64,000 nucleotides of DNA from Desulfogranum marinum (GTDB taxonomy: Bacteria; Desulfobacterota; Desulfobulbia; Desulfobulbales; Desulfobulbaceae). Below the pieces are notes generated by a model. It was not told where the DNA came from. It was given only the letters and a program-made list of their open reading frames with translations, and made no database searches. Location: contig NZ_JAFFQD010000029.1 of assembly GCF_016918565.1 (NCBI RefSeq), positions 1 through 64,000 of the forward strand. Reading direction: 5' to 3'. Positions 17,373-25,555 of this stretch are shown here, piece after piece. Numbering within the stretch: position 1 is the stretch's first letter; each line of letters starts with the position of its first letter. The translations under genes and the position numbers were made by a program.

Positions 17373-18360
17373 CTGTTGTGGAATGTGGTGCTGATACCAT
17401 CAAGGGTACCCCGCTATCACCACCTTGTCCCAGGGCTAAATCAAGCGGAATTGTACCTATCAGTGGGATATTGGCCTCCTCGCTCAGCCGTTTCCCACCT
17501 CCTTTGCCAAAAATTTCAATTGGCTGTTCTGTGTGACCGCAGAGAAAATAAGACATGTTCTCAACCAGGCCGACAATGGAATGACCGGTTTTGTTAAACA
17601 GAGAAATGGATCGGCGAACATCAGCCAAGGCGACTTCCTGGGGTGTGGTTATCATTAAGATTGAACATTTGGGAAGAGCCTTGGCAATGGTGATTGATGG
17701 GTCTCCGGTTCCGGGGGGAAGGTCTATGACCAGGTAATCAAGTTCGCCCCATTTTACTTGATCAAGCATCTGATGGAGTATTTTTGTTACAAGTGGTCCT
17801 CGCCAGATGAATGCATCGTTTTGTCCGGCAGTCATCCCCAGCGACATGATACGCATCCCATATTTGTCTATGGGAATGATCATGTTGTTTTCCTGATCTA
17901 CCGCTTCTCTAATATCAAGCATCAAGGGGACACTTGGCCCATAGACGTCAGCATCCAATAAACCGACTTTGTACCCTTTCTCAACAAGTGCCAGCGCCAC
18001 GTTGACGGCAATGGTGGTTTTACCGACTCCACCCTTGCCGCTTGCCACAGCAAGGAAGTGCTTTACTTTTTCAATGCCTTTTAATGGGGCCTTGGGAAAT
18101 AATCGGGCAGATTCTTCTTTGCTGAGAGCAACGACCTTTACCAGGACAGAAGAGACCTCGGGCAATGCACCTACTACCTTCTTAATTTCCCCCATGAGTA
18201 TATTTTTCAAAGGAGAAGTATCACTTTTTAGGGCCAGGGTAAGACTAACGATCCCATCCTGTATTGAAACGTTGCGTATCAAGCCAAGGTCAACAAGGCT
18301 TTTTTTAAATTTTGGATGTAGAACAGGGCGTAAGGATTCTACAATGTGTTGTTCATCCAT
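17323..18360 (-). CDS. Mrp/ApbC-type Fe-S cluster carrier ATPase
   Basis: A 345-residue cytosolic P-loop protein. An N-terminal MIP18/DUF59 domain (about 1-85) is followed by the Mrp ATPase domain with the deviant Walker A GKGGVGKTTIAVNVALA at about 110, DADVYGPSVPLMLDI, and VIDLPPGTGD. The usual CxxC cluster-binding pair is not evident: the region reads NMSYFLCGHTEQ, with a single Cys. This could affect cluster transfer. ATG 18360 is chosen because AAGGAG lies 8 bases upstream. Neighbours point to metal or Fe-S handling. Confidence 0.9.
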   Translation of the reverse strand: MDEQHIVESLRPVLHPKFKKSLVDLGLIRNVSIQDGIVSLTLALKSDTSPLKNILMGEIKKVVGALPEVSSVLVKVVALSKEESARLFPKAPLKGIEKVKHFLAVASGKGGVGKTTIAVNVALALVEKGYKVGLLDADVYGPSVPLMLDIREAVDQENNMIIPIDKYGMRIMSLGMTAGQNDAFIWRGPLVTKILHQMLDQVKWGELDYLVIDLPPGTGDPSITIAKALPKCSILMITTPQEVALADVRRSISLFNKTGHSIVGLVENMSYFLCGHTEQPIEIFGKGGGKRLSEEANIPLIGTIPLDLALGQGGDSGVPLMVSAPHSTTGVVFQEIAKNIAVRQQ

Positions 18361-18439
18361 CACTTTCACTCCTTTCTTTTCCAGGGAGGGGGCCATGGAA
18401 ATAGTCGGCTATCTTGAATAATTACCATTTATACTGATC

Positions 18440-18570
18440 ACCCGGAGTCTTGCGCGTACCTCGCTATGCTGATTTTATGCTCGGTAGTAGCGTTGACGCC
18501 GATAGTAAGTAGATGCCTGTGGCAAAAATTATCGCATGCCTCGGCGTCATTGCTTACCTGCCTGAGAACT
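18440..18570. repeat. Degenerate relative of family A
   Basis: The segment contains CCCGGAGTCTTGCG and GCCGATAGTAAGTAGATGCC. These resemble the CCCGGAGTCTTCGC units at 32586-32652 and the TCCGATAGTAAGCTACCGC segment of copy 1. The order is only partly kept and no terminal repeats are visible. It lies in the 240-bp gap between the NifX-like gene and the Mrp gene. Confidence 0.4.
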
Positions 18571-18635
18571 CAATTGCTGATAATTTAAGATACTCTGCCG
18601 TTTACGATGTCTTTTAAATTTGGATTTTCAAAATG

Positions 18636-19085
18636 TTAGCGGCGTCTTCTCCCGCCACCTCCCATCCCTTGTCCTCCTCCACCGCCCATACCACGGCCCA
18701 TACCTCTTCCTCCTCCTCCCTGCATACGGGGAGAAGCACCTGCTGCTGAAGAAGTTTCACTGTATGTGCCATTTTTGAATTTGACCAGAGCCTGACTCAC
18801 TGTATCTTGAGAAGACACGCCCTCGAATAATTTGATATTTGTTTTTTGGAGCACACTCATGGAGTTGGGGCCCACACGGCCGGTAAGTACAGCGTCAACA
18901 CTTTTATCTGTCACCAGCTGAGCAGCGCTAATTCCTGCTCCTTGTCCCTGGTTGGCAGCAGTGTTTTCAACTGCCTCAAACGTACCGGTGTCTGTATCAA
19001 CAATCAAAAACCAGGGGGCACGCCCAAATCTAGCGTCTACTCTTGCTTCAAGTTCTTTTCCTGCTGCTGTTATGCAAAGCTTCAT
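18636..19085 (-). CDS. NifX/NifB-type dinitrogenase FeMo-cofactor-binding domain protein
   Basis: A 149-residue protein. Residues 1-105 form the Fe-Mo cofactor biosynthesis-type domain (MKLCITAAGKELEARVDARF with FGRAPWFLIVDTDTG), known to bind metal-sulfur cofactors. The last 30 or so residues are a Gly/Arg/Met-rich tail (GGGGRGMGRGMGGGGGQGMG) of unknown role. GGAGGA lies just before ATG 19085. It sits between the MBL-fold gene and the Mrp carrier. Such proteins often occur beside Mrp ATPases outside nitrogen fixation, so a general metal-cluster role is inferred. Confidence 0.88.
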   Translation of the reverse strand: MKLCITAAGKELEARVDARFGRAPWFLIVDTDTGTFEAVENTAANQGQGAGISAAQLVTDKSVDAVLTGRVGPNSMSVLQKTNIKLFEGVSSQDTVSQALVKFKNGTYSETSSAAGASPRMQGGGGRGMGRGMGGGGGQGMGGGGRRRR

Positions 19086-19175
19086 ATCTTCCTCCATTCA
19101 TTCTTAAAAGAGTGTGTTGGTGGATAGTGCAACAAGCGATTTTGCAATATTACATATCCATTTCCTTGCTTTTTA

Positions 19176-20105
19176 TTAGACATTTTCAGCCAGATACGAG
19201 TTCGTGTAGGCTCTTCCCCGTTCATACTCTTCATGCCAGTGGGGGCGTACTGGAAATGTCTCGTATAATTGAGTTCTATCGGCTTCCAGCAGTTGAGGTT
19301 TTTTACCCATAAAATCAGCAGCACAATAAATATGCTTCCCTGTTTTTGCAGAGAGTGCTTCAAGCCATTGAGGCCCCTGTTGATCACGCATGAGGTGATG
19401 GTCAAGAATGAGCATTTTTGAATTTTTGGCTAAATGGAGTGCATTTCTCCAGGCAACTTGGCGCAGCTCTCCAGAGAGTTTTTCAAGGTAGAGAGGTGGC
19501 CCTGCAGCTAAAATTACGTCTGCTTGCCAGCCTATGATGCAATCAATAGTGTCGGGATCCAGCAACTGAATATCTGAGCCATGGACAAAAACGCTGTGAC
19601 CTAAATCAATCCGTGTCATCATAACCCTCCCCTGTTTGCTCTTTTCAACACCATGGGGAACAGCTTGAGAAAAGGTCAAGGGACCATCTGTAAGTGACTC
19701 GGCCACATGAAAATTCTTGCCAAAAAAAAATTGCAGATCTTGACCGCGCCGTTCTATTTTTCCAGGGGGTGAGTCAATTGATTTACTCCAGCAGCGGAGC
19801 TTCTGAACATTTTCAGGAAGATCCTGTAATGCCAACTGATAGCAATTGGCCTCCTTGAAAGGGATATGGTCGCCATGAAAATGACTGAATACAACATCCG
19901 TTGCTTCGACCAGATTTTCAATAATGCGTCTTCGTACCCGTTCGCCTGCTGCTACCTGGATGGGGTGAGGAAGAAGAGCGTGGCGGATATAGCCCAATGC
20001 CACACCGGGATCGATGAGAATCTTGCGGTTTTTGGTTGTGATAAAACAACTTAGGCCTCGAACCCCTAAAGATTCAGTGCCGATAATTTCAATGGATTCA
20101 TTCAT
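19176..20105 (-). CDS. UPF0282-like metallo-beta-lactamase-fold hydrolase
   Basis: A 309-residue protein. It begins with IEIIGTESLGVRGLSCFI and has the metal-binding motif SHFHGDHIPF (HxHxDH) at about residue 75, later HGSDIQ and LDHHLMRD. This matches the UPF0282 branch, best known from archaea, whose substrate is unknown. The gene is monocistronic or leads the cluster that follows. It starts 47 bases after a terminator that overlaps a cyclic-dinucleotide riboswitch, so its expression should respond to a second messenger. It lies beside the NifX-like and Mrp genes. Confidence 0.85.
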   Translation of the reverse strand: MNESIEIIGTESLGVRGLSCFITTKNRKILIDPGVALGYIRHALLPHPIQVAAGERVRRRIIENLVEATDVVFSHFHGDHIPFKEANCYQLALQDLPENVQKLRCWSKSIDSPPGKIERRGQDLQFFFGKNFHVAESLTDGPLTFSQAVPHGVEKSKQGRVMMTRIDLGHSVFVHGSDIQLLDPDTIDCIIGWQADVILAAGPPLYLEKLSGELRQVAWRNALHLAKNSKMLILDHHLMRDQQGPQWLEALSAKTGKHIYCAADFMGKKPQLLEADRTQLYETFPVRPHWHEEYERGRAYTNSYLAENV

Positions 20106-20151
20106 TGAATGTATGATCCCATCTCAATTTAAATAGAAAAAAACCGGGCAT

Positions 20152-20190
20152 AAAAAAAGCCGAGCTACCTAATGTTCTGGTAACTCGGCT
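20152..20190 (-). terminator. Riboswitch expression-platform terminator
   Basis: The arms GGTAACTCGGCT (20179-20190) and AGCCGAGCTACC (20158-20169) pair with one mismatch. On the minus strand they are followed by seven T. The 5' arm is also the 3' end of the upstream aptamer (GCCGAGTTACC), so ligand binding and termination are mutually exclusive or coupled. Confidence 0.88.
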
Positions 20191-20250
20191 ATCTCTGAAG
20201 ACCCGTAGCTTTCCGTCCCTGTCTTCCGGCAGGTTTGGCTTTATCTTCTT
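20179..20250 (-). promoter_or_regulatory. GEMM-I (cyclic-dinucleotide) riboswitch
   Basis: On the minus strand the RNA reads AAAGCCAAACCTGCC, a GGAA tetraloop, GACAGGGACGGAAAGC, TACGGGTCT and finally GATAGCCGAGTTACC. These are the GEMM-I hallmarks: CAAACC, a tetraloop stem, GGGACG-AAAGC, CGGGTC and a closing GCCG-GTTACC. Sequence alone does not decide between cyclic di-GMP and 3',3'-cGMP-AMP. It controls the UPF0282-like gene 74 bases downstream through the overlapping terminator. Confidence 0.88.
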
Positions 20251-20365
20251 CCAACCATATGAATCAATGTGTACTTTTCAAGGGAACAAAGTGGTATTTG
20301 TTTGAGAAAAAACAATAAATTAGCCACTGTAAAGCCGGGAGATGGGAAAAGAGATGCAATGGATG

Positions 20366-20395
20366 AATAAAGTCGGTTGGTCGACCGACTTTATT
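20366..20395. other. Perfect palindrome after the corrinoid operon
   Basis: The 12-bp arms AATAAAGTCGGT and ACCGACTTTATT flank a six-base loop. It lies 28-57 bases beyond the stop of the last corrinoid-operon gene and upstream of the riboswitch. It may be the operon terminator (weak T tract) or a dimeric repressor operator for the riboswitch-led gene. Confidence 0.6.
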
Positions 20396-20422
20396 AAAGG
20401 GTATGGTCAATAAAGGATGAGA

Positions 20423-21007
20423 TCAGGCACCAGGTTTTTTAGCTGTAACAAAATAATGGTATTCCAGGAGATCGTGTTCAGTGACCAGGTGGAAATCTGC
20501 CTGTTGCAGTTGTTCGCTTACCGTCTTGGGACTGATCCGTATCGACACAGGTGGCCCCATGGGAGTTTCCTCTTTTTTCCAGTCAATAACCAGGATAGCT
20601 CCCCCGGGCTTGAGGAGACGCCGGCTTTCCTTGAGCATGGTCAGGGGGGAATCAAGCTCGTGGTGCAGGTTAATCATGTAGACAAGATCGGCTATACCGT
20701 CGGCAAGGGGAATACTGTTTTCTTCTGAACGGATAACGCGAATTCGTCCTGCATAGCGGGTCGGTATATTGGTCTCCATCCATTCTATTAATTCCGGAGC
20801 GGTGTCACACGCATAGACGGTCGCTTTTGGAACCTTGTCGCTCAACGGCATGGCAAAGAAACCCGCACCAGCACCAATGTCGACTAAAATCTCAGGGGCG
20901 CTCAGGTTCAGCGTATCCCATATCAGGTCAGGATTCTGGAAGACCTTCCTGCCCGGATCAGTCAGCTTCTGAATTTTTTTTGGGTTGAATTTTTTTCCTG
21001 TATTCAT
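20423..21007 (-). CDS. Class I SAM-dependent methyltransferase
   Basis: A 194-residue cytosolic Rossmann-fold methyltransferase with motif I VDIGAGAGFFA, an acidic strand end in VYACDTAPE and the post-motif LLKPGGAILVIDWK. The substrate is not evident. It is the last gene of the corrinoid operon, seven bases after cbiH, so a role in corrinoid or metal chemistry is possible, but nothing in the sequence shows it. The arrangement NLHHELD after motif III resembles generic methylase_11-type enzymes. Confidence 0.85.
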   Translation of the reverse strand: MNTGKKFNPKKIQKLTDPGRKVFQNPDLIWDTLNLSAPEILVDIGAGAGFFAMPLSDKVPKATVYACDTAPELIEWMETNIPTRYAGRIRVIRSEENSIPLADGIADLVYMINLHHELDSPLTMLKESRRLLKPGGAILVIDWKKEETPMGPPVSIRISPKTVSEQLQQADFHLVTEHDLLEYHYFVTAKKPGA

Positions 21008-21013
21008 GATGCA

Positions 21014-21784
21014 TTATAAGCCATATTTTTTGCTGTATCCCCGAGGAGTAATCATTTTGTCATTCCAGAGAAAGGTCTGCGAGTTACCGATGATAATCGT
21101 GGTCTGCATCCCGATTTCTTTTTTCAGCATATCTTCAAGGGTGGTCAGCACCACTGATTCGTTATCCCTTGAAGCGCCCTGGACAATCCCCACCGGGGTG
21201 TTGGGATCTCGATATTCCATAAAAATTTCCTGGGCACGTACAATTTGATTGGTCCTTTTTTTGGATTTAGGATTATAGATCGCCACCACAAAATCTGCAG
21301 AGGCCGCTGCCTGGAGGCGTTTTTCAATGACCTCCCACGGCGTCATCAGGTCAGAGAGGCTGATGGCTGCAAAGTCATGCATGAGCGGCGCACCTAAAAT
21401 GGCTGCGCAGCCGTTGAGCGCTGCTATGCCAGGAATGACCTCGATATTGACTGGAGAATCTACTGCCTTGGCTAGCTCAAAGGCCAGACCAGCAAGAGCA
21501 TAAATGCCAGGATCTCCACCGCAGACCAGCGCCACATTTTTCCCTGTTTCTGCAAGCTCCAACGCCTTACGGCAGCGGTCGATTTCCTGCATCATCGAAG
21601 AGGAAATGACTTCTGCTTTTGCTGGGATACAATCTTTTACCAGATCCAGGTAGGTACGATAGCCGATGACGACATCAGCGGTGGTTATAGCCTTTTCAGC
21701 TCTGGGGGCCATCAGGTCATGAGCTCCTGGGCCAATGCCGACAACAAAGAGAGTTGGTTGGTTTTCCGGTGTTGAGTGCGCCAT
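21014..21784 (-). CDS. cbiH: Precorrin-3B / cobalt-factor III C17-methyltransferase
   Basis: A 256-residue enzyme that methylates C17 and contracts the ring of cobalt-factor III in the anaerobic pathway. The SAM-binding tetrapyrrole methylase features are present: VVGIGPGAHDLMAPRA at the N-terminus, VCGGDPGIYALAG and EVIPGIAALNGCAAILGAPL, the last typical of CobJ/CbiH. The length is that of the stand-alone enzyme, without the extra C-terminal domain some relatives have. It follows cbiG by 20 bases in the operon. Confidence 0.94.
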   Translation of the reverse strand: MAHSTPENQPTLFVVGIGPGAHDLMAPRAEKAITTADVVIGYRTYLDLVKDCIPAKAEVISSSMMQEIDRCRKALELAETGKNVALVCGGDPGIYALAGLAFELAKAVDSPVNIEVIPGIAALNGCAAILGAPLMHDFAAISLSDLMTPWEVIEKRLQAAASADFVVAIYNPKSKKRTNQIVRAQEIFMEYRDPNTPVGIVQGASRDNESVVLTTLEDMLKKEIGMQTTIIIGNSQTFLWNDKMITPRGYSKKYGL

Positions 21785-21804
21785 GTTGTGTTGTTATTTC
21801 CTTG

Positions 21805-22785
21805 TTATTGTGTTGTAAAAGGGGTGGGTATTTCTGCCACTGCCGTGGTTGCTCCTTGCCATTTCATCTTGCCGACGAGTAGCGAAGTTGCACCTGCTGC
21901 AAGCATTGCCGCTGGTTCAGCAACCGCTTTTGCACCGGTTACGCGCAGGACGGTCGGCGAAGCTGTGATTCCAGGTACGGTGTTGAGTTCCTCGCTGGTG
22001 AAAAAACGAAGGTTCAGCTGTTTGCCGGCGGCAGCTGTAAGAAGCCCTTGTTCGTCCTGCTTTAGGGTGATGGAGGCGATGAGAGCAATGGATTGCGGGG
22101 CGAGATTGTGTTTTTTGCAGGTAGCCTCTATACATTGCTCAATGAGGGCCGCAGGGGTTCCGCGTTTACAACCGATACCGAATACTAATGTTTTCGGATG
22201 AAGGAGCGCCGCGTCAGTCTGTATTTCGGCAAGGCTGGTTATGATGAGGTCTGCTGACTCCACTGTCTCTGTTTGAATCAGATCCGGAGGGAGCGGGGGT
22301 AATGGATACCGGCTATACACCTGCAGTGAGCCTGTATCAACAAGTTTTCCCATTTTTTGGGTAAAGCGTGTTTTGTTGCCGATCACCAGGTCAAGCTCCC
22401 TGCACCAGAGGTCAAGGGCTGTTTGGCCAAGGACATCAGAAGCCGTGGTTATCACTGCCTGACCGCCTGTCGCGTCTGCTACCCTCTCAGCCAGAGCATT
22501 TGCCCCGCCTAAGTGACCGGAAAGGAGCGAAACCGCAAATTTGCCCTGCTCGTCACAGACCACCACTGCCGGATCCTTGCTTTTATCCTTGAGCAGCGGG
22601 GCAACGGTACGGACGACAATACCGGTAGCCATGATGCAGATAATGCCTTCGTACCTGGTCCAGACCGTTTCCAGTGTGGTGCGCAGTTTGCCTTTGCATG
22701 GAAAAAAGTCGGCTTCCAGTTGTCCTGCAAGCTGCTCGCCGAGCAGGGTCGCACCTTTGGTAATGGCTAATATGGCATATTTCAT
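21805..22785 (-). CDS. cbiG: Cobalt-precorrin-5A hydrolase
   Basis: A 326-residue enzyme that opens the delta-lactone of cobalt-precorrin-5A and releases acetaldehyde. The N-terminal domain carries IICIMATGIVVRTVAPLL and LLSGHLGGANALAERVA. A linker (about 150-200) leads to the C-terminal domain with LVFGIGCKRGTP. All three expected parts are present. It lies between cbiF and cbiH. The presence of cbiG supports the anaerobic (early cobalt insertion) route. Confidence 0.95.
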   Translation of the reverse strand: MKYAILAITKGATLLGEQLAGQLEADFFPCKGKLRTTLETVWTRYEGIICIMATGIVVRTVAPLLKDKSKDPAVVVCDEQGKFAVSLLSGHLGGANALAERVADATGGQAVITTASDVLGQTALDLWCRELDLVIGNKTRFTQKMGKLVDTGSLQVYSRYPLPPLPPDLIQTETVESADLIITSLAEIQTDAALLHPKTLVFGIGCKRGTPAALIEQCIEATCKKHNLAPQSIALIASITLKQDEQGLLTAAAGKQLNLRFFTSEELNTVPGITASPTVLRVTGAKAVAEPAAMLAAGATSLLVGKMKWQGATTAVAEIPTPFTTQ

Positions 22786-22803
22786 AGCAAGGGTTGGCGA
22801 ATG

Positions 22804-23586
22804 CTATCGGTATTCGTGTTTGAACTTGGTGTCGTAGAGCTTTGAGGCAATGGTGCTCTCCATGTCCAGGGCCGGGCCGACAATGATCATGGCTGTTTTT
22901 TTTATGCCGGATGCTTTAATTTTTTCATCAATGTTTGCCAGGGTGCCGGTCAGCTTTTTTTCTTCGGGCCAGCTTGCCTTTTCAACCACAGCCACCGGAG
23001 TTTCCGGCGTATAGCCTCCGTCAATGAGGTCGGCAGCAACTTTGTCCATCATGGAGACACTGAGGAAAATGCACATGGTAGCCTGTGCGGCTGCAAGATT
23101 ACGGAGAGATTCCCTCTCCGGTACCGGGGTACGGCCTGCCTGCCGAGTGAGAATGACTGTTTGGGTTACCTCAGGCACGGTCAGTTCTTTTTTGAGGGTG
23201 GCGGCGGTGGCAAAGGCTGAGCTGACCCCGGGGACAACCTCGTAAGGTATCTCTTCCTTGTCAAGCCATTGCATCTGTTCACGAATAGCACCGTAAATGG
23301 CAGGATCGCCGGTGTGGAGGCGGACAACCTTTTGTCCTTTGCGGTAGCCTGCTATGATGTGCTTCAGGATTTGCTCAAGATCCATACCCGCACTGTCAAA
23401 ACATTCACCTTGTACGCCGGTCAGCAGTTCCTTGTTTACCAGGCTGCCTGCGTAAATAATCAGGTCTGCCTGGTCAAGCAGGCGACGTCCCTTAAGGGTG
23501 ATCAGCTCCGGATCTCCCGGACCGGCACCAAGGAAAACAACGGGGTGAGAAGGGGGCTGGGATATTGTAGAGTCCTGTACTGTCAT
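22804..23586 (-). CDS. cbiF: Cobalt-precorrin-4 C11-methyltransferase
   Basis: A 260-residue tetrapyrrole methylase. The N-terminal GAGPGDPELITLKGRRLLDQ and LHTGDPAIYGAIREQM are diagnostic of the CobM/CbiF group, as is YEVVPGVSSAFATAATLKKE. It adds the C11 methyl group. The start codon overlaps the cbiL stop by four bases, so translation is coupled. Length is normal. Confidence 0.95.
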   Translation of the reverse strand: MTVQDSTISQPPSHPVVFLGAGPGDPELITLKGRRLLDQADLIIYAGSLVNKELLTGVQGECFDSAGMDLEQILKHIIAGYRKGQKVVRLHTGDPAIYGAIREQMQWLDKEEIPYEVVPGVSSAFATAATLKKELTVPEVTQTVILTRQAGRTPVPERESLRNLAAAQATMCIFLSVSMMDKVAADLIDGGYTPETPVAVVEKASWPEEKKLTGTLANIDEKIKASGIKKTAMIIVGPALDMESTIASKLYDTKFKHEYR

Positions 23587-24347
23587 TGTTCTACCTGTAT
23601 GTGCTTTTTTCTTATAACCATGGTGGAAAAATAATGCAGATCTTTGCCCACGGCGGTGCGGATATCGGTGTAGACTGTTTGGCCGGGAAGACCAAAGCGT
23701 TCAAACAGCACTGCATTGTCAACCATGTCCAGCTCGGTGAGCAAGGCAACCAGGGTATCCATTTTACGATGCACCTTCATGAGCACTATGGCATCAAGGG
23801 TGGTCAGGATGTCTCTGAGCCTGTCATCGTCAAAGGCTGCCGGGACTACAGTGAGTACGTCGTTACCAAGTGCCAGCGGGGACGACAGGCCCGCGGCACA
23901 GGCGGCCATGGCTGTGATCCCCGGGACGACAGTAACCTGCACGTCAGGGCGCTTTTCCTGGATCATCGGCAGCAGATAAAAAGCGGTGGAATAGAGTGTT
24001 GGATCGCCCAAGGTGGGAAAAACGACATCTTCTCCCAGGTCAAGATACTTTATGACTTCAGCAGCGGAGACGCGCCAGGCATCAAGGAGGCGCGGGTCGA
24101 GCGTCTCTCCCATAAAAACCTTCTTCATGGCAAAATCCAGGTCAAGAATTTTTTTACCTGAAGCATCTATGAGGCCGCCGGCAATCTGCAGAGCACTAGA
24201 GCCGTTGGTGTTCTTTGATTTAGGGACGGCCCATATTGCAGTATCTTCCAAGATACGGCCTGCTTTATAGGTGATCAATTCAGGGTCGCCTGGACCGATG
24301 CCGACAAGGTAGAGTCGGCCAATCGGCTTTGTGTTTTCCGTGCTCAT
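23583..24347 (-). CDS. cbiL: Cobalt-factor II / precorrin-2 C20-methyltransferase
   Basis: A 254-residue tetrapyrrole methylase that adds the C20 methyl group, the first methylation after cobalt insertion. It has GIGPGDPELITYKAGRIL at the N-terminus, FPTLGDPTLYSTAFYLL and VVPGITAMAACAAGLSSPL, all typical of CbiL/CobI. Both ends overlap neighbouring genes by four bases. Length fits the family. Confidence 0.95.
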   Translation of the reverse strand: MSTENTKPIGRLYLVGIGPGDPELITYKAGRILEDTAIWAVPKSKNTNGSSALQIAGGLIDASGKKILDLDFAMKKVFMGETLDPRLLDAWRVSAAEVIKYLDLGEDVVFPTLGDPTLYSTAFYLLPMIQEKRPDVQVTVVPGITAMAACAAGLSSPLALGNDVLTVVPAAFDDDRLRDILTTLDAIVLMKVHRKMDTLVALLTELDMVDNAVLFERFGLPGQTVYTDIRTAVGKDLHYFSTMVIRKKHIQVEQ

Positions 24348-25555
24348 GAGCTGCCTGTGATTATAGTGATAGGATTAAAAATGGTTGGTTGTCGTTCGTT
24401 TTTTTCTTTTCTTGTCACCGCAATTGTAGCTGTTTCAACCAGGAGCCCATGTCGCTGGAGACAGTCAGGCGCTTGTTCAGCTGTTTTTTGAAGGACTGCA
24501 TTCACAACAATTTTTCCGCCCTTGGCTAGCTTTGGTGCAGAATGAGCAATGATGGGCTCCAGATGACTGCCACTGCCGCCAATAAATATGCGGTCAGGCG
24601 AGGGGAGTTCTAGCAGGGCTTGCGGAGCTTCTCCGCAAACAAGGTGCATGTTGTAGGTGTTGAATTCCTTGATGTTGCGCCGAATGTTTTCCTGTTCTTC
24701 CGGCTTTTTCTCAATGGTATAGACGGTCAGATCCGGGTTCAGTCTGGCTGCTTCCAGGGAAATGCTGCCCGAACCGCCGCCAATGTCCCAAAAAACGCCT
24801 TGCTGCGGTAGGCAGAGTTTATGCAACGATGCTGCTCTGACCTCATTTTTGGTTATCAACCCTCGCGAATGGTGAATGTCGCCTTCATTGAGTCCAAAAC
24901 AGCTTGTTTGCGATGGAATATTCTTTTGCTCAACCAGTACCATATTCAAAGGGCTGAATTTTTTCCTGCTGATAGACTCAAGGTCCCCTTCGTAGAGGGC
25001 CTCGTCTGGAAGCCCAAGGTTTTCCGCCACTCGCATCCGTAATCCATCAATCCGTTTCTGGTCCTGTGTTGCCTCCAATGCTAGTAGCAGTTGTTGTGCA
25101 ATGAATGCCGGGGTGTTGGTGTTATCGGTGAAAAGCATGGCCTTAGCATGGCCGAGAATCTTTCCCGCGATGTCTCCCGCAGCTCGGCCGTGGAGACTGA
25201 TCAGGGTTAGGTCATCCCAAGAGATCTTGAATCGCGCGCAGGCAAGCTGGAGAGCGGAAAGTGCGGGGTGAATACGCAGCTGAGAGGGATCGAAATGGCT
25301 GAGCAGGGTTTTTCCTATCCCGTAAAAAAGGGGGTCGCCACTGGCTAGGATCGCGACACTACCTAGGTGTAATTGTTGCGTGACCTCGTCCACCATTTGC
25401 TGGATCGGTGCGATGGGAATGATCGGCTGGGTAAGTTCACTCAGCATTTTTTGATGCCGGGCTGAAGCTACAACAGCACAGCACCCGGAGATGAGTACTT
25501 GTTGCTGCTGGTCGAGAACCGGACCGGCTATGCCTATAAGTTCAATGCGGGACAT
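24344..25555 (-). CDS. cbiET: Cobalt-precorrin-7 C5-methyltransferase / C15-methyltransferase (decarboxylating), CbiET fusion
   Basis: A fused enzyme of 403 residues. The N-terminal half (1-200) is a CbiE-type methylase with ASGDPLFYGIGKTLL. The C-terminal half (210-400) is a CbiT-type class I methyltransferase with VFWDIGGGSGSISLEAARLN and RIFIGGSGSHLEPI. It methylates C5 and C15 and removes the C12 acetate carboxyl. The start at MSRIELIG (25555) is chosen; an upstream ATG at 25570 would enlarge the overlap with cbiD. The fused form is common (CobL-like). Confidence 0.94.
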   Translation of the reverse strand: MSRIELIGIAGPVLDQQQQVLISGCCAVVASARHQKMLSELTQPIIPIAPIQQMVDEVTQQLHLGSVAILASGDPLFYGIGKTLLSHFDPSQLRIHPALSALQLACARFKISWDDLTLISLHGRAAGDIAGKILGHAKAMLFTDNTNTPAFIAQQLLLALEATQDQKRIDGLRMRVAENLGLPDEALYEGDLESISRKKFSPLNMVLVEQKNIPSQTSCFGLNEGDIHHSRGLITKNEVRAASLHKLCLPQQGVFWDIGGGSGSISLEAARLNPDLTVYTIEKKPEEQENIRRNIKEFNTYNMHLVCGEAPQALLELPSPDRIFIGGSGSHLEPIIAHSAPKLAKGGKIVVNAVLQKTAEQAPDCLQRHGLLVETATIAVTRKEKNERQPTIFNPITIITGSS

